Below are positions 1 through 9,116 of a stretch of DNA of 64,000 nt, one piece after another. Location of the stretch: assembly GCA_025370075.1 (NCBI GenBank), contig CP073016.1, positions 3,472,001 to 3,536,000 on the forward strand, in the 5' to 3' direction. Position numbers and translations under genes: made by a program. Each line of letters begins with the position of its first letter. Position 1 is the stretch's first letter. The DNA is from Chryseotalea sp. WA131a. GTDB taxonomy: Bacteria; Bacteroidota; Bacteroidia; Cytophagales; Cyclobacteriaceae. The notes below the pieces were generated by a model, which ran no database searches, had not been told where the DNA came from, and saw only the letters and a program-made list of their open reading frames with translations.

Positions 1-1543
1 ATTTGGTGGGGTTGTAATTATAGAAGGCTTGCTTGGAGGCTTTGACCAAACTGACAATTGAAACAGGCCGTGATACCACGGAAATGGAATCGATAAAGCC
101 TTCAAACTCGTCTATCTTTTCTAAGTTTTTCAAATTCAACACGCCTCGCTTTTTCCCCGTGTTCACTTCAATCTCCAAGGGAAGAATGCCACTGAAATGG
201 GCTTCGAAAAATTTTAGATCTTTCTTGATTTGACTTTGCTCGGGCACATCATCTACCATATATGAAACCGACTCAAGCCTCAGCATCCCGATGGCAGCTA
301 CCACCGTAACGACCACAGAGGCGATGTAGATGGCAGGGCGATAGCGATGAACGATCAGATCGTTGTACTTTAAGAATGTGCCTAATATTTTGAAATCCAG
401 GTGACGCAAATGCTTGGGGGCCGGTTCGGGTAACCAAGAAAAAATACCGGGGATCATGATGAGGCTCACCACAAAAAGCGCCATGATGTTGATGCCGGCC
501 ACAATACCGAACTCGCGCAATACAAGAATGTCGGTGGTTAATAAAGTAAGAAACCCAATGGCTACTGTTAAGTTGGTAAGAAACATGGCCAACCCCATTT
601 TGTTCACTACTGCGGCAATGGCTTCTTCTTTGTTTCTGCGCCTGGCAAATTCTAAATGGTATTTGTTGAGCAAATAAATTGCATTGGTGATGCCGATGGT
701 CACGATGACGGGCGGAATCAATCCACTCAGAAGCGTGATTTTATAACCGAACAAAGCCAACGTGCCCATCACCCACACCACCACAATGCCAATAATGATC
801 ATGGAAAAAAGCACGGCACGGAACGACCGGAAGAACAGAAACATAATGAAACCCGTAACGAAGGCAGATAGGTACAAGAAAATCTGCATCTCTTTTCTTA
901 CCTCGCTTGCAATTACAGAGCGGATGAACGGGATGCCTGCATAGCGAAGTTCAATGCCCGTTGCCTTGGTGAATTCTTTGCCGAAGGCAACCAGATCATT
1001 TGTCATGGCAATACGCCTTTCCGAGTTCATCACTTCTTTGCTGATGGAGATGAGCATCATGGTAGCACCATTGGTTTCATTTACCAACTGACCCATGTAA
1101 AATTTTTGGTTTCGCAGTGCGCTCATCAAACTATCCAACTGCGTTTGGCTGCTGATCTCTTTGGGGAAAAGAGCATCTAAATAAAAGCGGGTGTGCGCAG
1201 TATCCTTTCGGATGATTTTTACTTCGGGCAGACTCAGCACATTGTTTACACCAGAAATCGTTTTGATTTGCTTGTTGAGTTCGCGAAAGCGGTTGAAGTT
1301 TTCGATTTTGTAGATGGCGCTATCGCGCATGCCCACCGCAATGATGTTGCCATCTTCGCCAAACTGCTCTTTGAATTTTTGCAGGAACACCATTTCGGGA
1401 TCATCCAGCGGCACAGTGCGATTTAGGTCGTAGCTCATCTGCACCCGTGTGGCATGATAGCCCATAAAAGCAGTGATGGCCAGTATCACCCCAATGAGTG
1501 ACATCCGGAACTTAATAATGAATTGAGCGATGCCTGTCCACAT
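1..1543 (-). CDS. RND/MMPL-family exporter, C-terminus cut by window edge
   Basis: Read on the minus strand from an ATG at 1543, an open frame of about 514 codons runs off the left edge. It starts MWTGIAQFIIKFRMSLIGV, giving one N-terminal membrane helix. A long soluble loop follows, then a block of membrane helices near residues 215-350 containing FRSFRAVLFSMIIIGI and GLIPPVIVTIGITNAIYLL, then a second soluble domain. This half-transporter layout matches MMPL/HpnN-type RND proteins, which export lipids or other hydrophobic molecules across the inner membrane. The second helix bundle is missing only because the window ends. It is divergent from the MoxR gene. The substrate cannot be told from sequence alone. 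Confidence 0.8.
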   Translation of the reverse strand, partial: MWTGIAQFIIKFRMSLIGVILAITAFMGYHATRVQMSYDLNRTVPLDDPEMVFLQKFKEQFGEDGNIIAVGMRDSAIYKIENFNRFRELNKQIKTISGVNNVLSLPEVKIIRKDTAHTRFYLDALFPKEISSQTQLDSLMSALRNQKFYMGQLVNETNGATMMLISISKEVMNSERRIAMTNDLVAFGKEFTKATGIELRYAGIPFIRSVIASEVRKEMQIFLYLSAFVTGFIMFLFFRSFRAVLFSMIIIGIVVVWVMGTLALFGYKITLLSGLIPPVIVTIGITNAIYLLNKYHLEFARRRNKEEAIAAVVNKMGLAMFLTNLTVAIGFLTLLTTDILVLREFGIVAGINIMALFVVSLIMIPGIFSWLPEPAPKHLRHLDFKILGTFLKYNDLIVHRYRPAIYIASVVVTVVAAIGMLRLESVSYMVDDVPEQSQIKKDLKFFEAHFSGILPLEIEVNTGKKRGVLNLKNLEKIDEFEGFIDSISVVSRPVSIVSLVKASKQAFYNYNPTK

Positions 1544-1698
1544 AAAAGAACGCCAAATCTAAGGAAATTTTGGGCTTACAGAATCGAAAAAAATCAACCG
1601 GAAGGTACCCCTCTTAAGCCCCTGTCAGAACAAAGTACTTTAAACCTACCCAACAAATCTTTAATATTGCCGTTCGATTAAACGGAAAAGAAACAGAT

Positions 1699-2688
1699 AT
1701 GTCATTAGGCACAAGCTCAGAACTGCATCAAACGCACAAAGCAAAAATACAACAGGTATATGACGAGGTAGCCAAAGTGGTGGTAGGCCAGAGTTACATG
1801 GTCAATCGCCTGATGATTGGCCTATTTACCAATGGCCACGTATTGCTAGAGGGTGTGCCCGGCCTTGCCAAAACGCTTACCATCTCTACCTTGGCCAGGG
1901 TATTGCACTTGGATTTTCAGCGCATACAATTTACACCTGATCTGCTTCCGGCCGATTTGATCGGTACGATGATTTATAACCAAAAGGACGGAAAATTTGA
2001 GGTGAAGAAAGGCCCTATTTTTGCCAACATTATTTTGGCCGATGAGATCAACCGCTCCCCCGCCAAGGTACAATCGGCCTTGTTGGAGGCCATGCAAGAG
2101 AAACAAGTAACCATTGGTGAAACAACCTTTACGCTAGACAGACCCTTTTTGGTTTTGTCGACACAGAACCCAGTCGATCAAGAAGGTACGTACCCACTGC
2201 CCGAAGCCCAGGTAGACCGCTTTATGATGAAAGTGTTTGTAAATTATCCTACCAAAGAAGAGGAGCTGGAGATCATGCGCAGGATATCCAACATGCAGTT
2301 CGGCTATGAAGTAAACCAAGTGCTGACCAAGGAAGATATTTTTGCAATTCGTAACGAAGTAAACAAAGTAAAGATCTCAGAATCGCTGGAGAAGTATATT
2401 ATTGAATTGGTAACGGCTACACGCAAACCCAAAGAATACAAACTCGACCACGAGGCGCAATACATTCAATTTGGAGCATCGCCCCGCGCCAGCATCAACC
2501 TCAACTTGGCTTCCAAAGCCATTGCCTACATGGATGGCCGTGATTATGTGCTGCCCGAAGACATCAAAGAAGTAGCCTTGGATGTGATGAACCACCGTAT
2601 TTTGCTGAACTACGAAGCCGAGGCCGACAATGTGAAGACAGCCGATATTGTTAAAGTGCTGTTGCAGAAAGTGCCGATTGCGAAATAG
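1699..2688 (+). CDS. MoxR-family AAA+ ATPase
   Basis: 329 aa. Walker A GVPGLAKT lies at residues 52-59 and Walker B ILADEINR at about 111-118. A sensor region follows (STQNPVDQEGTYPLPEAQVDRFMMK), then the C-terminal lid domain. This is full length for the MoxR family, cytosolic chaperone-like ATPases that usually work with a VWA-domain partner in metal-centre insertion or stress responses. No VWA or DUF58 partner lies downstream here; a toxin-antitoxin pair follows instead. That is atypical, because Bacteroidota moxR genes usually head a batI operon. The ATG is preceded by an A-rich leader. The family call is secure, the process is not. Confidence 0.93.
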   Translation: MSLGTSSELHQTHKAKIQQVYDEVAKVVVGQSYMVNRLMIGLFTNGHVLLEGVPGLAKTLTISTLARVLHLDFQRIQFTPDLLPADLIGTMIYNQKDGKFEVKKGPIFANIILADEINRSPAKVQSALLEAMQEKQVTIGETTFTLDRPFLVLSTQNPVDQEGTYPLPEAQVDRFMMKVFVNYPTKEEELEIMRRISNMQFGYEVNQVLTKEDIFAIRNEVNKVKISESLEKYIIELVTATRKPKEYKLDHEAQYIQFGASPRASINLNLASKAIAYMDGRDYVLPEDIKEVALDVMNHRILLNYEAEADNVKTADIVKVLLQKVPIAK

Positions 2689-2700
2689 ATAGGTTTCTCA

Positions 2701-2717
2701 TAACTTTATTGAAGTTA
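2701..2717. promoter_or_regulatory. Inverted repeat upstream of toxin-antitoxin pair
   Basis: TAACTT (2701-2706), a 5-base loop and AAGTTA (2712-2717) form a perfect 6-bp inverted repeat 11 bases before the antitoxin ATG. Type II antitoxins usually bind a palindrome at this place to repress their own operon. The role is inferred from position only. Confidence 0.35.
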
Positions 2718-2728
2718 AAATAACCAAG

Positions 2729-2962
2729 ATGTCATTTGCAGATGTAAAGCGAAAGCTAATCTCTAAAATAAAGAGCTCGCAAGACGAAGTTCTTTTGAAT
2801 GATATTTACTCGCTTATGAAGGACGACTCAAAATCTGAGATTTTGCTGCTTTCAAAAGAACAAAAGGATGCAATTCGGCAAGGTGAAAGTCAAATTGCTA
2901 AAGGTGAGTACCTGACCGATGCCCAAGTAAAGAAAAGAGCTTCTGAATGGCTCGGAAGATAA
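2729..2962 (+). CDS. Putative type II antitoxin (RelB/addiction-module type)
   Basis: 77 aa. The N-terminal half is predicted helical and the C-terminal tail reads LLSKEQKDAIRQGESQIAKG then EYLTDAQVKKRASEWLGR. This tail is typical of short Bacteroidota addiction-module antitoxins, whose C-terminus wraps around the toxin. The stop codon overlaps the start of the RelE/ParE-like toxin gene by 16 bases, so the two are translationally coupled. A small inverted repeat sits just upstream. No DNA-binding fold is obvious by eye; the call rests on the partner gene and the tail motif. Confidence 0.75.
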   Translation: MSFADVKRKLISKIKSSQDEVLLNDIYSLMKDDSKSEILLLSKEQKDAIRQGESQIAKGEYLTDAQVKKRASEWLGR

Positions 2963-3246
2963 TTTGGGCTAAGAAGGCAGCCTTAGAGAAAGACGCTATT
3001 CTAGCGTATTGGTTAAAACGAAATCAAAGTAATGTCTATCCAAAAAAACTAAGCACTCTTTTTCATCAGGCCACCAAATGGCTTTCAAAAAACCCATTAA
3101 CAGGAAGAAGAACATCTGCTGAAGGTGTTCGGGTAAAAGTGGTTCGTGATTACCTTTTATTCTACAAATTCGATGATAAAACCGTGTTTGTTCTTGCTAT
3201 TTGGGATATGAGAAGAGACCCAGCAAAAAGGCCTTTCAAATTGTAA
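2947..3246 (+). CDS. RelE/ParE-family toxin
   Basis: 99 aa, the usual length for the family. The N-terminus (KKAALEKDAILAYWLKRN) forms the helix pair of ParE/RelE proteins. The C-terminus contains the strand set VRVKVVRDYLLFYKF and VFVLAIWDMRRDP, where the WDxRR signature is typical of the fold. ParE members block gyrase and RelE members cleave mRNA on the ribosome; the sequence does not settle which applies. The gene overlaps its antitoxin. An alternative start a few codons in is possible. Confidence 0.85.
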   Translation: MARKIIWAKKAALEKDAILAYWLKRNQSNVYPKKLSTLFHQATKWLSKNPLTGRRTSAEGVRVKVVRDYLLFYKFDDKTVFVLAIWDMRRDPAKRPFKL

Positions 3247-3411
3247 AGGCTAGATAATCTGTTAACCAAATATTAATTTCTTTACGGCAACATCAACCCA
3301 ATGTTATCTTGAGTCGCAGTGTAAATACCTGTTTTTCAGTTGAGTTAAATGAATTGAGGTGAGAATCTACTTTTTTAAAAGGCCTTTTTAAAAAGAAATT
3401 GACCCAATCTC

Positions 3412-3467
3412 TTAACAATTCCTTAATAATGGCGACCCACCTAGGTAACATGCCATTGCCACCTTTG
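3412..3467 (+). promoter_or_regulatory. Tandem 11-nt boxes plus -7 element before the TonB receptor
   Basis: TTAAC at 3412, TTAAT at 3423 and GTAAC at 3445 fall on an 11-nt grid; the unit at 3434 is degenerate. A near-consensus Bacteroidota -7 element, CACCTTTG, lies at 3460-3467. Distances from box starts to the -7 element are 15, 37 and 48 nt. The same grid recurs upstream of three other genes in the window. This resembles tandem half-sites of a PhoB/OmpR-type activator; the regulator identity is inferred. Confidence 0.45.
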
Positions 3468-3483
3468 CGCCAAATTTAAAGGT

Positions 3484-6312
3484 ATGCAAAAAATTTACGT
3501 ATTGGCTTTGGTTTGTTTTTTCTCATTAGGAGCAAAGGCACAATATGGTTCCATTAGCGGAACTGTAGTTGACTTTAAAAGCAAAGAGGCTCTCATTGGT
3601 GCCAATGTTGTTATACAGGGCACGTCAGTGGGTTCTGCCACCGATCTCGAGGGTGGCTACACTATTTCGAATTTAAAACCGGGTACGTATGTGCTCGTCA
3701 TATCATCTGTCACCTACAAGACCCAAACAGTTGCGGACGTAACGGTCGAGAGCGGAAAAAAAACAACGGTAGATGTAACCTTGGTAGAAGATGTTGCTGA
3801 ACTTGCCGAAGTAGTGGTTACGGCCACCCGCGAAGTAAACAATGATGTGTCGCTGATGATGGGTATTAAAGAAAGCAAGTTAGTAGTAAGCGGTATTTCG
3901 GCAGAGCAGATTGTGAAGATGCCAGACAAAGATGCAGCCCAAGTAATGCAACGCGTGTCAGGTGTTACTATCACAGACAATCGTTTTGTGGTAGTTCGTG
4001 GAATGCCCGAACGATATAATCAAGTTTTGATAAATGGTGCAGTTGGCCCAAGTACAGAAGTTGACAAACGGTCTTTTTCTTTCGATTTAATTCCCGCGGG
4101 GGCACTCGATCAATTGTTGATTTACAAATCAGCCACACCTGAATTGCCAGGTGATGCTGCCGGTGGAATTATTCAGATGGTGACAAAAAATCCAACGGAT
4201 GAGAAATTTATAAGTTTCGGAGTAAACGTTGGATTACGTCAAGGGACTAGTTTTGAAAACTATTCGCAATCGAGGGGTAGTTCAACAGATAAATTCGGTT
4301 TTGATGATGGATTTAGGTCTTTACCATCAACACTTCCTTCAACTCAAGTATTACAAAACCCCAACGTAAATGGATCTCTACTTGAGTCCTCAGGTAAGTC
4401 GCTCACTAATAACTTTGATTATACAACAAGAACTGCATCTCCTGATTGGGGTTCTAATCTAACCATCTCGGAAGGATTTAATATTGGCAGCGTTCGCGCA
4501 CGAAATATTACGGCACTGTCGTATAGCAATAGTTACCAGTCTTTTGTTGCGCAATTTTTAAGGTACAATCAGATTAAAGAAACAAATAGCCCTAAAAGAT
4601 TTGAGTACTTTGACAATTTCTTTTCTAATAATGTTAAAGTAAGTGCAATGCATAATTGGAGTTTCGCGCTCAATCCAAAGCACAAGATTGAGTTCAAAAA
4701 CTTATTCGTTCAAATCGGACAAAACGAAACAACTCTTAGAATAGGTAATGATTTTGCTCAAAAGATATCTGAAGACTTAAGGAATTATGCTTATCATTAT
4801 TTATCACGCAGCATCTATTCTGGACAGCTACAGGGATTTCATGAATTTGGTAGCTCAGGCAAATCAAAGATTAACTGGGTAATAGGGACAAGTTTTATCG
4901 ATCGTAATGAACCTGATTTCAGAAGGTTTAGAACACAGAGATTAAAAACTGCGGCTGAGACAGATCCCTTTGAAATCATTTTGCCAAGTGCTGGAAGCTT
5001 AACGGAGACTGGTAGGTTTTGGTCTACTTTGAAAGACAAAGGTTTTTCTCATGGTGTTAACTTCGACCAAAGCCTGACTAGCTCAAAAGAAAAGCGGAAG
5101 GCACAGTTGAAAGCTGGTTACTACTTAGACTATAAAGAAAGATCTTTTATGGCAAGAACAATAAATTATATTGCTCCCGATCCTTCTGCGGTGACACAAA
5201 TAGTCATTCAACCATTATCAACTGTTTTGTCGCCTCAAAACATAAGTAGAATAGGAGGTTTAGCTATTCGAGATAATACACAGCCACGTGATTCATATAG
5301 CGGCACTGGTTTGGTTGGTGCCGGGTATTTAAGTGGTAACCTTCCAGTCGGAAAGTTTGATTTTGCGACTGGTTTAAGGTTAGAATATTTTCGACAAACA
5401 TTGAAAGGTTTTGAAGGAAGTGATGCGTCAAAGCCGGTAAACGTTGACAATTCAATTCTTTCAACGCTCCCATCTTTGAACACGGCATTTAACGTGTCAG
5501 ACCGCGAACTCATTCGTTTCGCTTATAGCCGAACAGTTAACCGCCCTGAGTTCAGGGAAATTGCTCCGTTCTTATTTTACGCATTTGAATACGAAGCGGC
5601 AATCATTGGAAACCCAAACTTGAAAATTGCTAACATTGATAACTTTGATTTGCGTTATGAAATGTATCCAAACCCTGGAGAGACTTTCAGTGTAGGTGCG
5701 TTTTATAAATACATTGCAAATCCAATCGAGATTTTCCTACAACGTACGGCAGAAAATCCACAGTTGACTTACAACAATGCAAAGCAAGCAATCAACTGGG
5801 GCTTTGAATTAGAGTTTAAGAAATCATTGGCAGGGTTGGGTGTAAATCGATTATTCAGAAACACAACTTTTAACCTAAATGCATCTTGGATTAAAAGTGA
5901 GGTGCAAATTCCCAACGATCCTCAATTTGCTAACTTAGATCAAAAGCGTCCTTTGCAAGGTCAATCGCCTTACATCATCAATACCGGATTGTATTACTTC
6001 GATGAAGAAAAAGGCTATGGCGTCAATATTGGTTACAATGTGTTTGGCCCCAGAATTTTTGCAGTAGGTGATGATTTGTTCCCAAGCTGGTGGGAAATGC
6101 CACGTCATTCGTTGGACTTACAATTATCAAAAACCTTCTGGAAAAAGTTTGATGTTAAATTTAATGCGCAAAACTTATTGAATGCACGGTATTGGTTAAT
6201 GCAAGACAATAATAGAGATCAATCTATTGATTTGAAGGAGGATTTAATTCAAAGTTACCGAATTGGCTCTCAGTACACATTAAGTGCAAGTTGGAAGTTT
6301 GCATTAAAGTAG
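3484..6312 (+). CDS. TonB-dependent outer-membrane receptor with carboxypeptidase-like N-terminal domain
   Basis: 942 aa. A signal peptide covers residues 1-20 (ends GAKAQ). A CarboxypepD_reg-like beta-sandwich follows at about 23-110, then a plug domain (about 120-240; QVMQRVSGVTI and ELPGDAAGGIIQMVTK). A long 22-strand-type barrel ends with an aromatic C-terminal strand (SASWKFALK). It takes up a ligand using TonB/ExbBD energy. It is FecA-like rather than SusC-like in length, and no SusD follows. The next gene is a secreted beta-helix-type lipoprotein, probably its surface partner. It ends at a strong terminator. Ligand unknown; 11-nt-spaced upstream boxes hint at response-regulator control. 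Confidence 0.92.
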   Translation: MQKIYVLALVCFFSLGAKAQYGSISGTVVDFKSKEALIGANVVIQGTSVGSATDLEGGYTISNLKPGTYVLVISSVTYKTQTVADVTVESGKKTTVDVTLVEDVAELAEVVVTATREVNNDVSLMMGIKESKLVVSGISAEQIVKMPDKDAAQVMQRVSGVTITDNRFVVVRGMPERYNQVLINGAVGPSTEVDKRSFSFDLIPAGALDQLLIYKSATPELPGDAAGGIIQMVTKNPTDEKFISFGVNVGLRQGTSFENYSQSRGSSTDKFGFDDGFRSLPSTLPSTQVLQNPNVNGSLLESSGKSLTNNFDYTTRTASPDWGSNLTISEGFNIGSVRARNITALSYSNSYQSFVAQFLRYNQIKETNSPKRFEYFDNFFSNNVKVSAMHNWSFALNPKHKIEFKNLFVQIGQNETTLRIGNDFAQKISEDLRNYAYHYLSRSIYSGQLQGFHEFGSSGKSKINWVIGTSFIDRNEPDFRRFRTQRLKTAAETDPFEIILPSAGSLTETGRFWSTLKDKGFSHGVNFDQSLTSSKEKRKAQLKAGYYLDYKERSFMARTINYIAPDPSAVTQIVIQPLSTVLSPQNISRIGGLAIRDNTQPRDSYSGTGLVGAGYLSGNLPVGKFDFATGLRLEYFRQTLKGFEGSDASKPVNVDNSILSTLPSLNTAFNVSDRELIRFAYSRTVNRPEFREIAPFLFYAFEYEAAIIGNPNLKIANIDNFDLRYEMYPNPGETFSVGAFYKYIANPIEIFLQRTAENPQLTYNNAKQAINWGFELEFKKSLAGLGVNRLFRNTTFNLNASWIKSEVQIPNDPQFANLDQKRPLQGQSPYIINTGLYYFDEEKGYGVNIGYNVFGPRIFAVGDDLFPSWWEMPRHSLDLQLSKTFWKKFDVKFNAQNLLNARYWLMQDNNRDQSIDLKEDLIQSYRIGSQYTLSASWKFALK

Positions 6313-6336
6313 ATTCTGTTCGATATGGTTTTCAAG

Positions 6337-6368
6337 AAGAGCTGCCTCACCCGAAGCAGCTCTTTTAT
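6337..6368 (+). terminator. Rho-independent terminator after TonB receptor
   Basis: AAGAGCTGC (6337-6345) pairs perfectly with GCAGCTCTT (6356-6364) across a 10-base loop, and a T-rich tract follows. It lies 25 bases after the receptor stop codon, so the lipoprotein downstream needs its own promoter. Confidence 0.85.
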
Positions 6369-6402
6369 TGCTAGTCATAATCTCCTCATTCTACTAGGCT
6401 TG

Positions 6403-6458
6403 TTAACAATTTGGTAAAATAGCCTTAATGAAGCGGTCTTTTTGTAGCCATACATTTG
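6403..6458 (+). promoter_or_regulatory. Tandem 11-nt boxes plus consensus -7 element before lipoprotein gene
   Basis: TTAAC (6403), GTAAA (6414) and TTAAT (6425) are spaced exactly 11 nt apart. A perfect TAnnTTTG element, TACATTTG, lies at 6451-6458. The last box starts 26 nt before the -7 element. No TTTG -33 element is found at the usual 19-21 nt spacing, which fits an activator-dependent promoter. Confidence 0.5.
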
Positions 6459-6483
6459 CTCCGACTAATAAAAAATAATCCAA

Positions 6484-8307
6484 ATGAAAAAAATTACAGC
6501 AGCATTCATCTCATTATTGGCGATGGGTTCTGTTTTGTTCCTTCAGTCTTGCGATAAGACAGAAGCCTCAAAACCGGCACCTACACTAACACTTTCTTCG
6601 ACCACGGCATCGAATTTGCCAGGCTCATCCGTTACAACCAACGTTTCGGTTAATTCGCCAAATGGTGGAAGTACCGTGCAAATTACCGTGAACGGTTCAT
6701 CTAGCTCTGCATATCCTGATTTGACATTTACAGGTGGTACATTTGCTCAAGATTTTACCTTTAATATTCCCGCAAACGCAATCGTGGGCTCTACTTATGT
6801 AATCGGATTCCAAGCAGTAGATAGCAAGCAATTCCCTTCGCTGGTGGTTTCTTATGTGGTAACCGTGGGCAACCCGATCATTGAATTGACAGGTAATTTA
6901 ACTACGCAAACACTTAATGCAGCAAGAAAGTATTTATTGAAAGGGCAGGTGTTTGTTCCAAGCGGTATTACATTGACAATTCCTGCAGGAACAGTTGTTT
7001 TAGGAGACAAGGCAACCAAAGGTACGCTCCTTGTTGAGGTAGGCGGTACGTTGATTGCAAACGGTACTGCTACCAACCCAATTGTGTTTACTTCAGCTCA
7101 AAATGTAGGCGAACGCGATCGTGGTGACTGGGGCGGAATTCTACTTTTAGGAAATGCTTGGGTTAACCAAACCGTAACTCCTGCGGCAGAAGGTATCACC
7201 CCCACGAAAACTTACGGAAATACTACCAGCCCCACTACGAATGCCAACGCCAATTCTGGTACCTTACGTTATGTTCGCATTGAATATGCGGGCGTTGAAT
7301 TGACTCCCAACAATGAGACTAACAGTTTGACAATGGGCGGTGTTGGTAATGCAACAACCATTGAATTTATCCAAACCTCTTTTGGTGGCGATGACAATTT
7401 CGAGTGGTTTGGCGGAACAGTTAATGCCAAAAACTTGGTTTCACTTAGTGCTTGGGATGATGATTTTGATACTGATTTTGGTTGGGGTGGTAATGTGCAG
7501 TTCGGCTTAGCCGTACGTAACCCTTTCTTTGCAGATCAGTCAGGTTCAAATGGTTTTGAAAGCGATAATCAGGCAACCGTTACAGACACTCCTCAAGGTG
7601 CTGCTGGATATACCAGAGGTGTATTCTCGAACATTACTGTATTAGGGCCACGTGACTTTAATACTGGCACGGGTTCAGGTTTAGTTACCCGTGCTATTTC
7701 AGGGAACTATCAAAATGCACTTCACATCAGAAGAAGATCGGCCATCTCGATTTTCAACTCTTTCTTCTCAGGTTTCCCTAGTGGTTTGCGTTTAGATGAT
7801 CAAGCAACTTTGGACAACCTAGCTGGAACAAACGGAGCAGCAATTACTGGCAAACACACACATAATACCCTGACCGTTCCCAATCCAACAACAACTGTTG
7901 GAGCGACAGTAGCAGCGTTTACTACAAATATTGGAAGTGCTGATGCAACTGCGATAAATAATTACTGGACTTCTAACAATAATTCTGTGACGATACCAAC
8001 GGGTGCCGCCCCATGGTCACCAGTTGCGGGTACACCTGCCGGCTCTATTGAACCTTACACAGCAATGGGCATCAATCCAGCATTGTTCTTCTCTGGTTTT
8101 ACGATTGCAACCTATCCCTCTAATCCTAACTTTGCGGTAACATCTGGTACACTTACAACCGCAGGTGTTGCTAACTTCGCAACAGAAGCGAAATTGGTCA
8201 ACGGAAATAACTTTACGTGGACAGCTGTAACTTACCGTGGCGCATTCGGTACTACTGATTGGACAGACGGATGGGCAGAGTTCCAACCGATAAGTAAAGC
8301 TTACTAA
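6484..8307 (+). CDS. Surface lipoprotein with beta-helix-like repeats, partner of TonB receptor
   Basis: 607 aa. The lipoprotein signal peptide ends in the lipobox LQSC with Cys23. A Ser/Thr-rich Ig-like segment (about 35-130) follows. Next comes a region typical of secreted Bacteroidota parallel beta-helix proteins: TLTIPAGTVVLGDKATKGTL, then GTLIANGTATNPIVFTSAQ, around residues 155-205. Acidic motifs DDNFEWFGGTVNAKN and DDDFDTDFGW (about 300-335) look like carbohydrate or metal-binding loops. It is predicted to sit on the outer membrane with the upstream TonB receptor. Both genes carry the same 11-nt-spaced upstream boxes, so they are probably co-regulated although separated by a terminator. 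No enzymatic residues are recognised. Confidence 0.75.
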   Translation: MKKITAAFISLLAMGSVLFLQSCDKTEASKPAPTLTLSSTTASNLPGSSVTTNVSVNSPNGGSTVQITVNGSSSSAYPDLTFTGGTFAQDFTFNIPANAIVGSTYVIGFQAVDSKQFPSLVVSYVVTVGNPIIELTGNLTTQTLNAARKYLLKGQVFVPSGITLTIPAGTVVLGDKATKGTLLVEVGGTLIANGTATNPIVFTSAQNVGERDRGDWGGILLLGNAWVNQTVTPAAEGITPTKTYGNTTSPTTNANANSGTLRYVRIEYAGVELTPNNETNSLTMGGVGNATTIEFIQTSFGGDDNFEWFGGTVNAKNLVSLSAWDDDFDTDFGWGGNVQFGLAVRNPFFADQSGSNGFESDNQATVTDTPQGAAGYTRGVFSNITVLGPRDFNTGTGSGLVTRAISGNYQNALHIRRRSAISIFNSFFSGFPSGLRLDDQATLDNLAGTNGAAITGKHTHNTLTVPNPTTTVGATVAAFTTNIGSADATAINNYWTSNNNSVTIPTGAAPWSPVAGTPAGSIEPYTAMGINPALFFSGFTIATYPSNPNFAVTSGTLTTAGVANFATEAKLVNGNNFTWTAVTYRGAFGTTDWTDGWAEFQPISKAY

Positions 8308-8340
8308 TTGGTTTCTTTAAACGACCAAAGTTCTCTTACT

Positions 8341-8371
8341 AAAAAGACCTACCATTTCGGTAGGTCTTTTT
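8341..8371 (+). terminator. Rho-independent terminator
   Basis: AAAAAGACCTACC (8341-8353) pairs with GGTAGGTCTTTTT (8359-8371) around the 5-base loop ATTTC: a perfect 13-bp stem ending in a T tract. It terminates the beta-helix lipoprotein transcript and abuts the promoter-like element of the next gene. Confidence 0.9.
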
Positions 8372-8372
8372 T

Positions 8373-8380
8373 TATCTTTG
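8373..8380 (+). promoter_or_regulatory. Bacteroidota -7 element, possibly leaderless
   Basis: TATCTTTG matches the TAnnTTTG consensus and is only 5 bases from the ATG at 8386. Initiation about 5-7 bases downstream would give a leaderless or nearly leaderless mRNA. No -33 TTTG is visible because the terminator hairpin occupies that place. Confidence 0.4.
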
Positions 8381-8385
8381 TACCC

Positions 8386-8931
8386 ATGAAAAAACTCTTT
8401 ATTTTCTTTTTGCTTCTAACTAGCCTTTCTTGCCAAAACAAGAAAAGCTACTTGCCGTCCGATCATTTATCTCCCCAAGAAGAGGACAAATTTATGTCAA
8501 GCGTAATGAGGTACGTTTCAGATTTACCTCGGGGTGCAAGCCATGAAACTAAGTTTGCTGCAGAGCATAACGAACATTATCAAGAACAACAAAGCCGACA
8601 TCGATTAGACTCTTATTTCCCATCAAAGGACAAGACAATCTATTTTCTGATGAGCAGAGGCGCACCCAGTCTTGTAGAAAAACGTGTGGCCATAGGAGGT
8701 AAATTAAAGCTTGCTTTGGATGGCTCTATTGTTGAATATGAAGAAGTGTTTCGTACCTGGAAAATGAAACCTGAAACATTGAAGCAGCGTGCCGAATTCT
8801 TGTTTGATCAAATGGTGAAGGGAGAGAACCTAGATAGATATCAGCCTAACAAAACAAGTGAAGAGTGGATAGAATTTCCGGATGGGCGAGTTTATTATGA
8901 TACAAAGTTACGGCAATGGAAGACTCCATAA
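8386..8931 (+). CDS. Hypothetical lipoprotein
   Basis: 181 aa. The open frame extends upstream to 8308, but the ATG at 8386 is chosen. It lies just past the terminator and -7 element and gives a clean lipoprotein signal peptide (LLTSLSC, Cys16). The mature protein is charged and mostly helical, with aromatic C-terminal strands (EEWIEFPDGRVYYDTKLRQW). No catalytic motif is recognised. It follows the TonB receptor/lipoprotein pair but is transcriptionally separate. Predicted to be periplasmic or outer-membrane anchored; function unknown. Confidence 0.8.
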   Translation: MKKLFIFFLLLTSLSCQNKKSYLPSDHLSPQEEDKFMSSVMRYVSDLPRGASHETKFAAEHNEHYQEQQSRHRLDSYFPSKDKTIYFLMSRGAPSLVEKRVAIGGKLKLALDGSIVEYEEVFRTWKMKPETLKQRAEFLFDQMVKGENLDRYQPNKTSEEWIEFPDGRVYYDTKLRQWKTP

Positions 8932-9040
8932 TAGAAAATTAGAAAAAGCAACCTCTGTAAACGGGAATCAAAATCAATAAGTCCTCTATTTTCAAATCTT
9001 CACTCAAACGTTAAGTTAACATAAACTGAATGTTAAAAAC

Positions 9041-9096
9041 TTAACCGTTTGGTTACAACCACTAAAATTTAAAGTAATATTCCTGATCTACTTTTG
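9041..9096 (+). promoter_or_regulatory. Candidate 11-nt boxes and -7 element heading the glycan cluster
   Basis: TTAAC (9041), GTTAC (9052) and a weak TAAAA (9063) fall on an 11-nt grid. The -7 element TACTTTTG is at 9089-9096, 26 nt after the last box, the same phase as at 6425/6451. Additional TTAA motifs lie at 9011-9037. This would control the whole 9117-16702 cluster. Confidence 0.35.
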
Positions 9097-9116
9097 CATC
9101 AAAATAGAAGGGAGCG

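Noticed and set aside
3262..3277. TTAAC/TTAAT pair 11 nt apart
   Set aside because: It has the same spacing as the promoter boxes but lies 187 nt before the nearest -7 element and may be chance in AT-rich DNA.
3376..3387. AAAAGGCCTTTT-type palindrome upstream of the TonB receptor
   Set aside because: Perfect only over a short core in an A/T-run context; no independent support as an operator.
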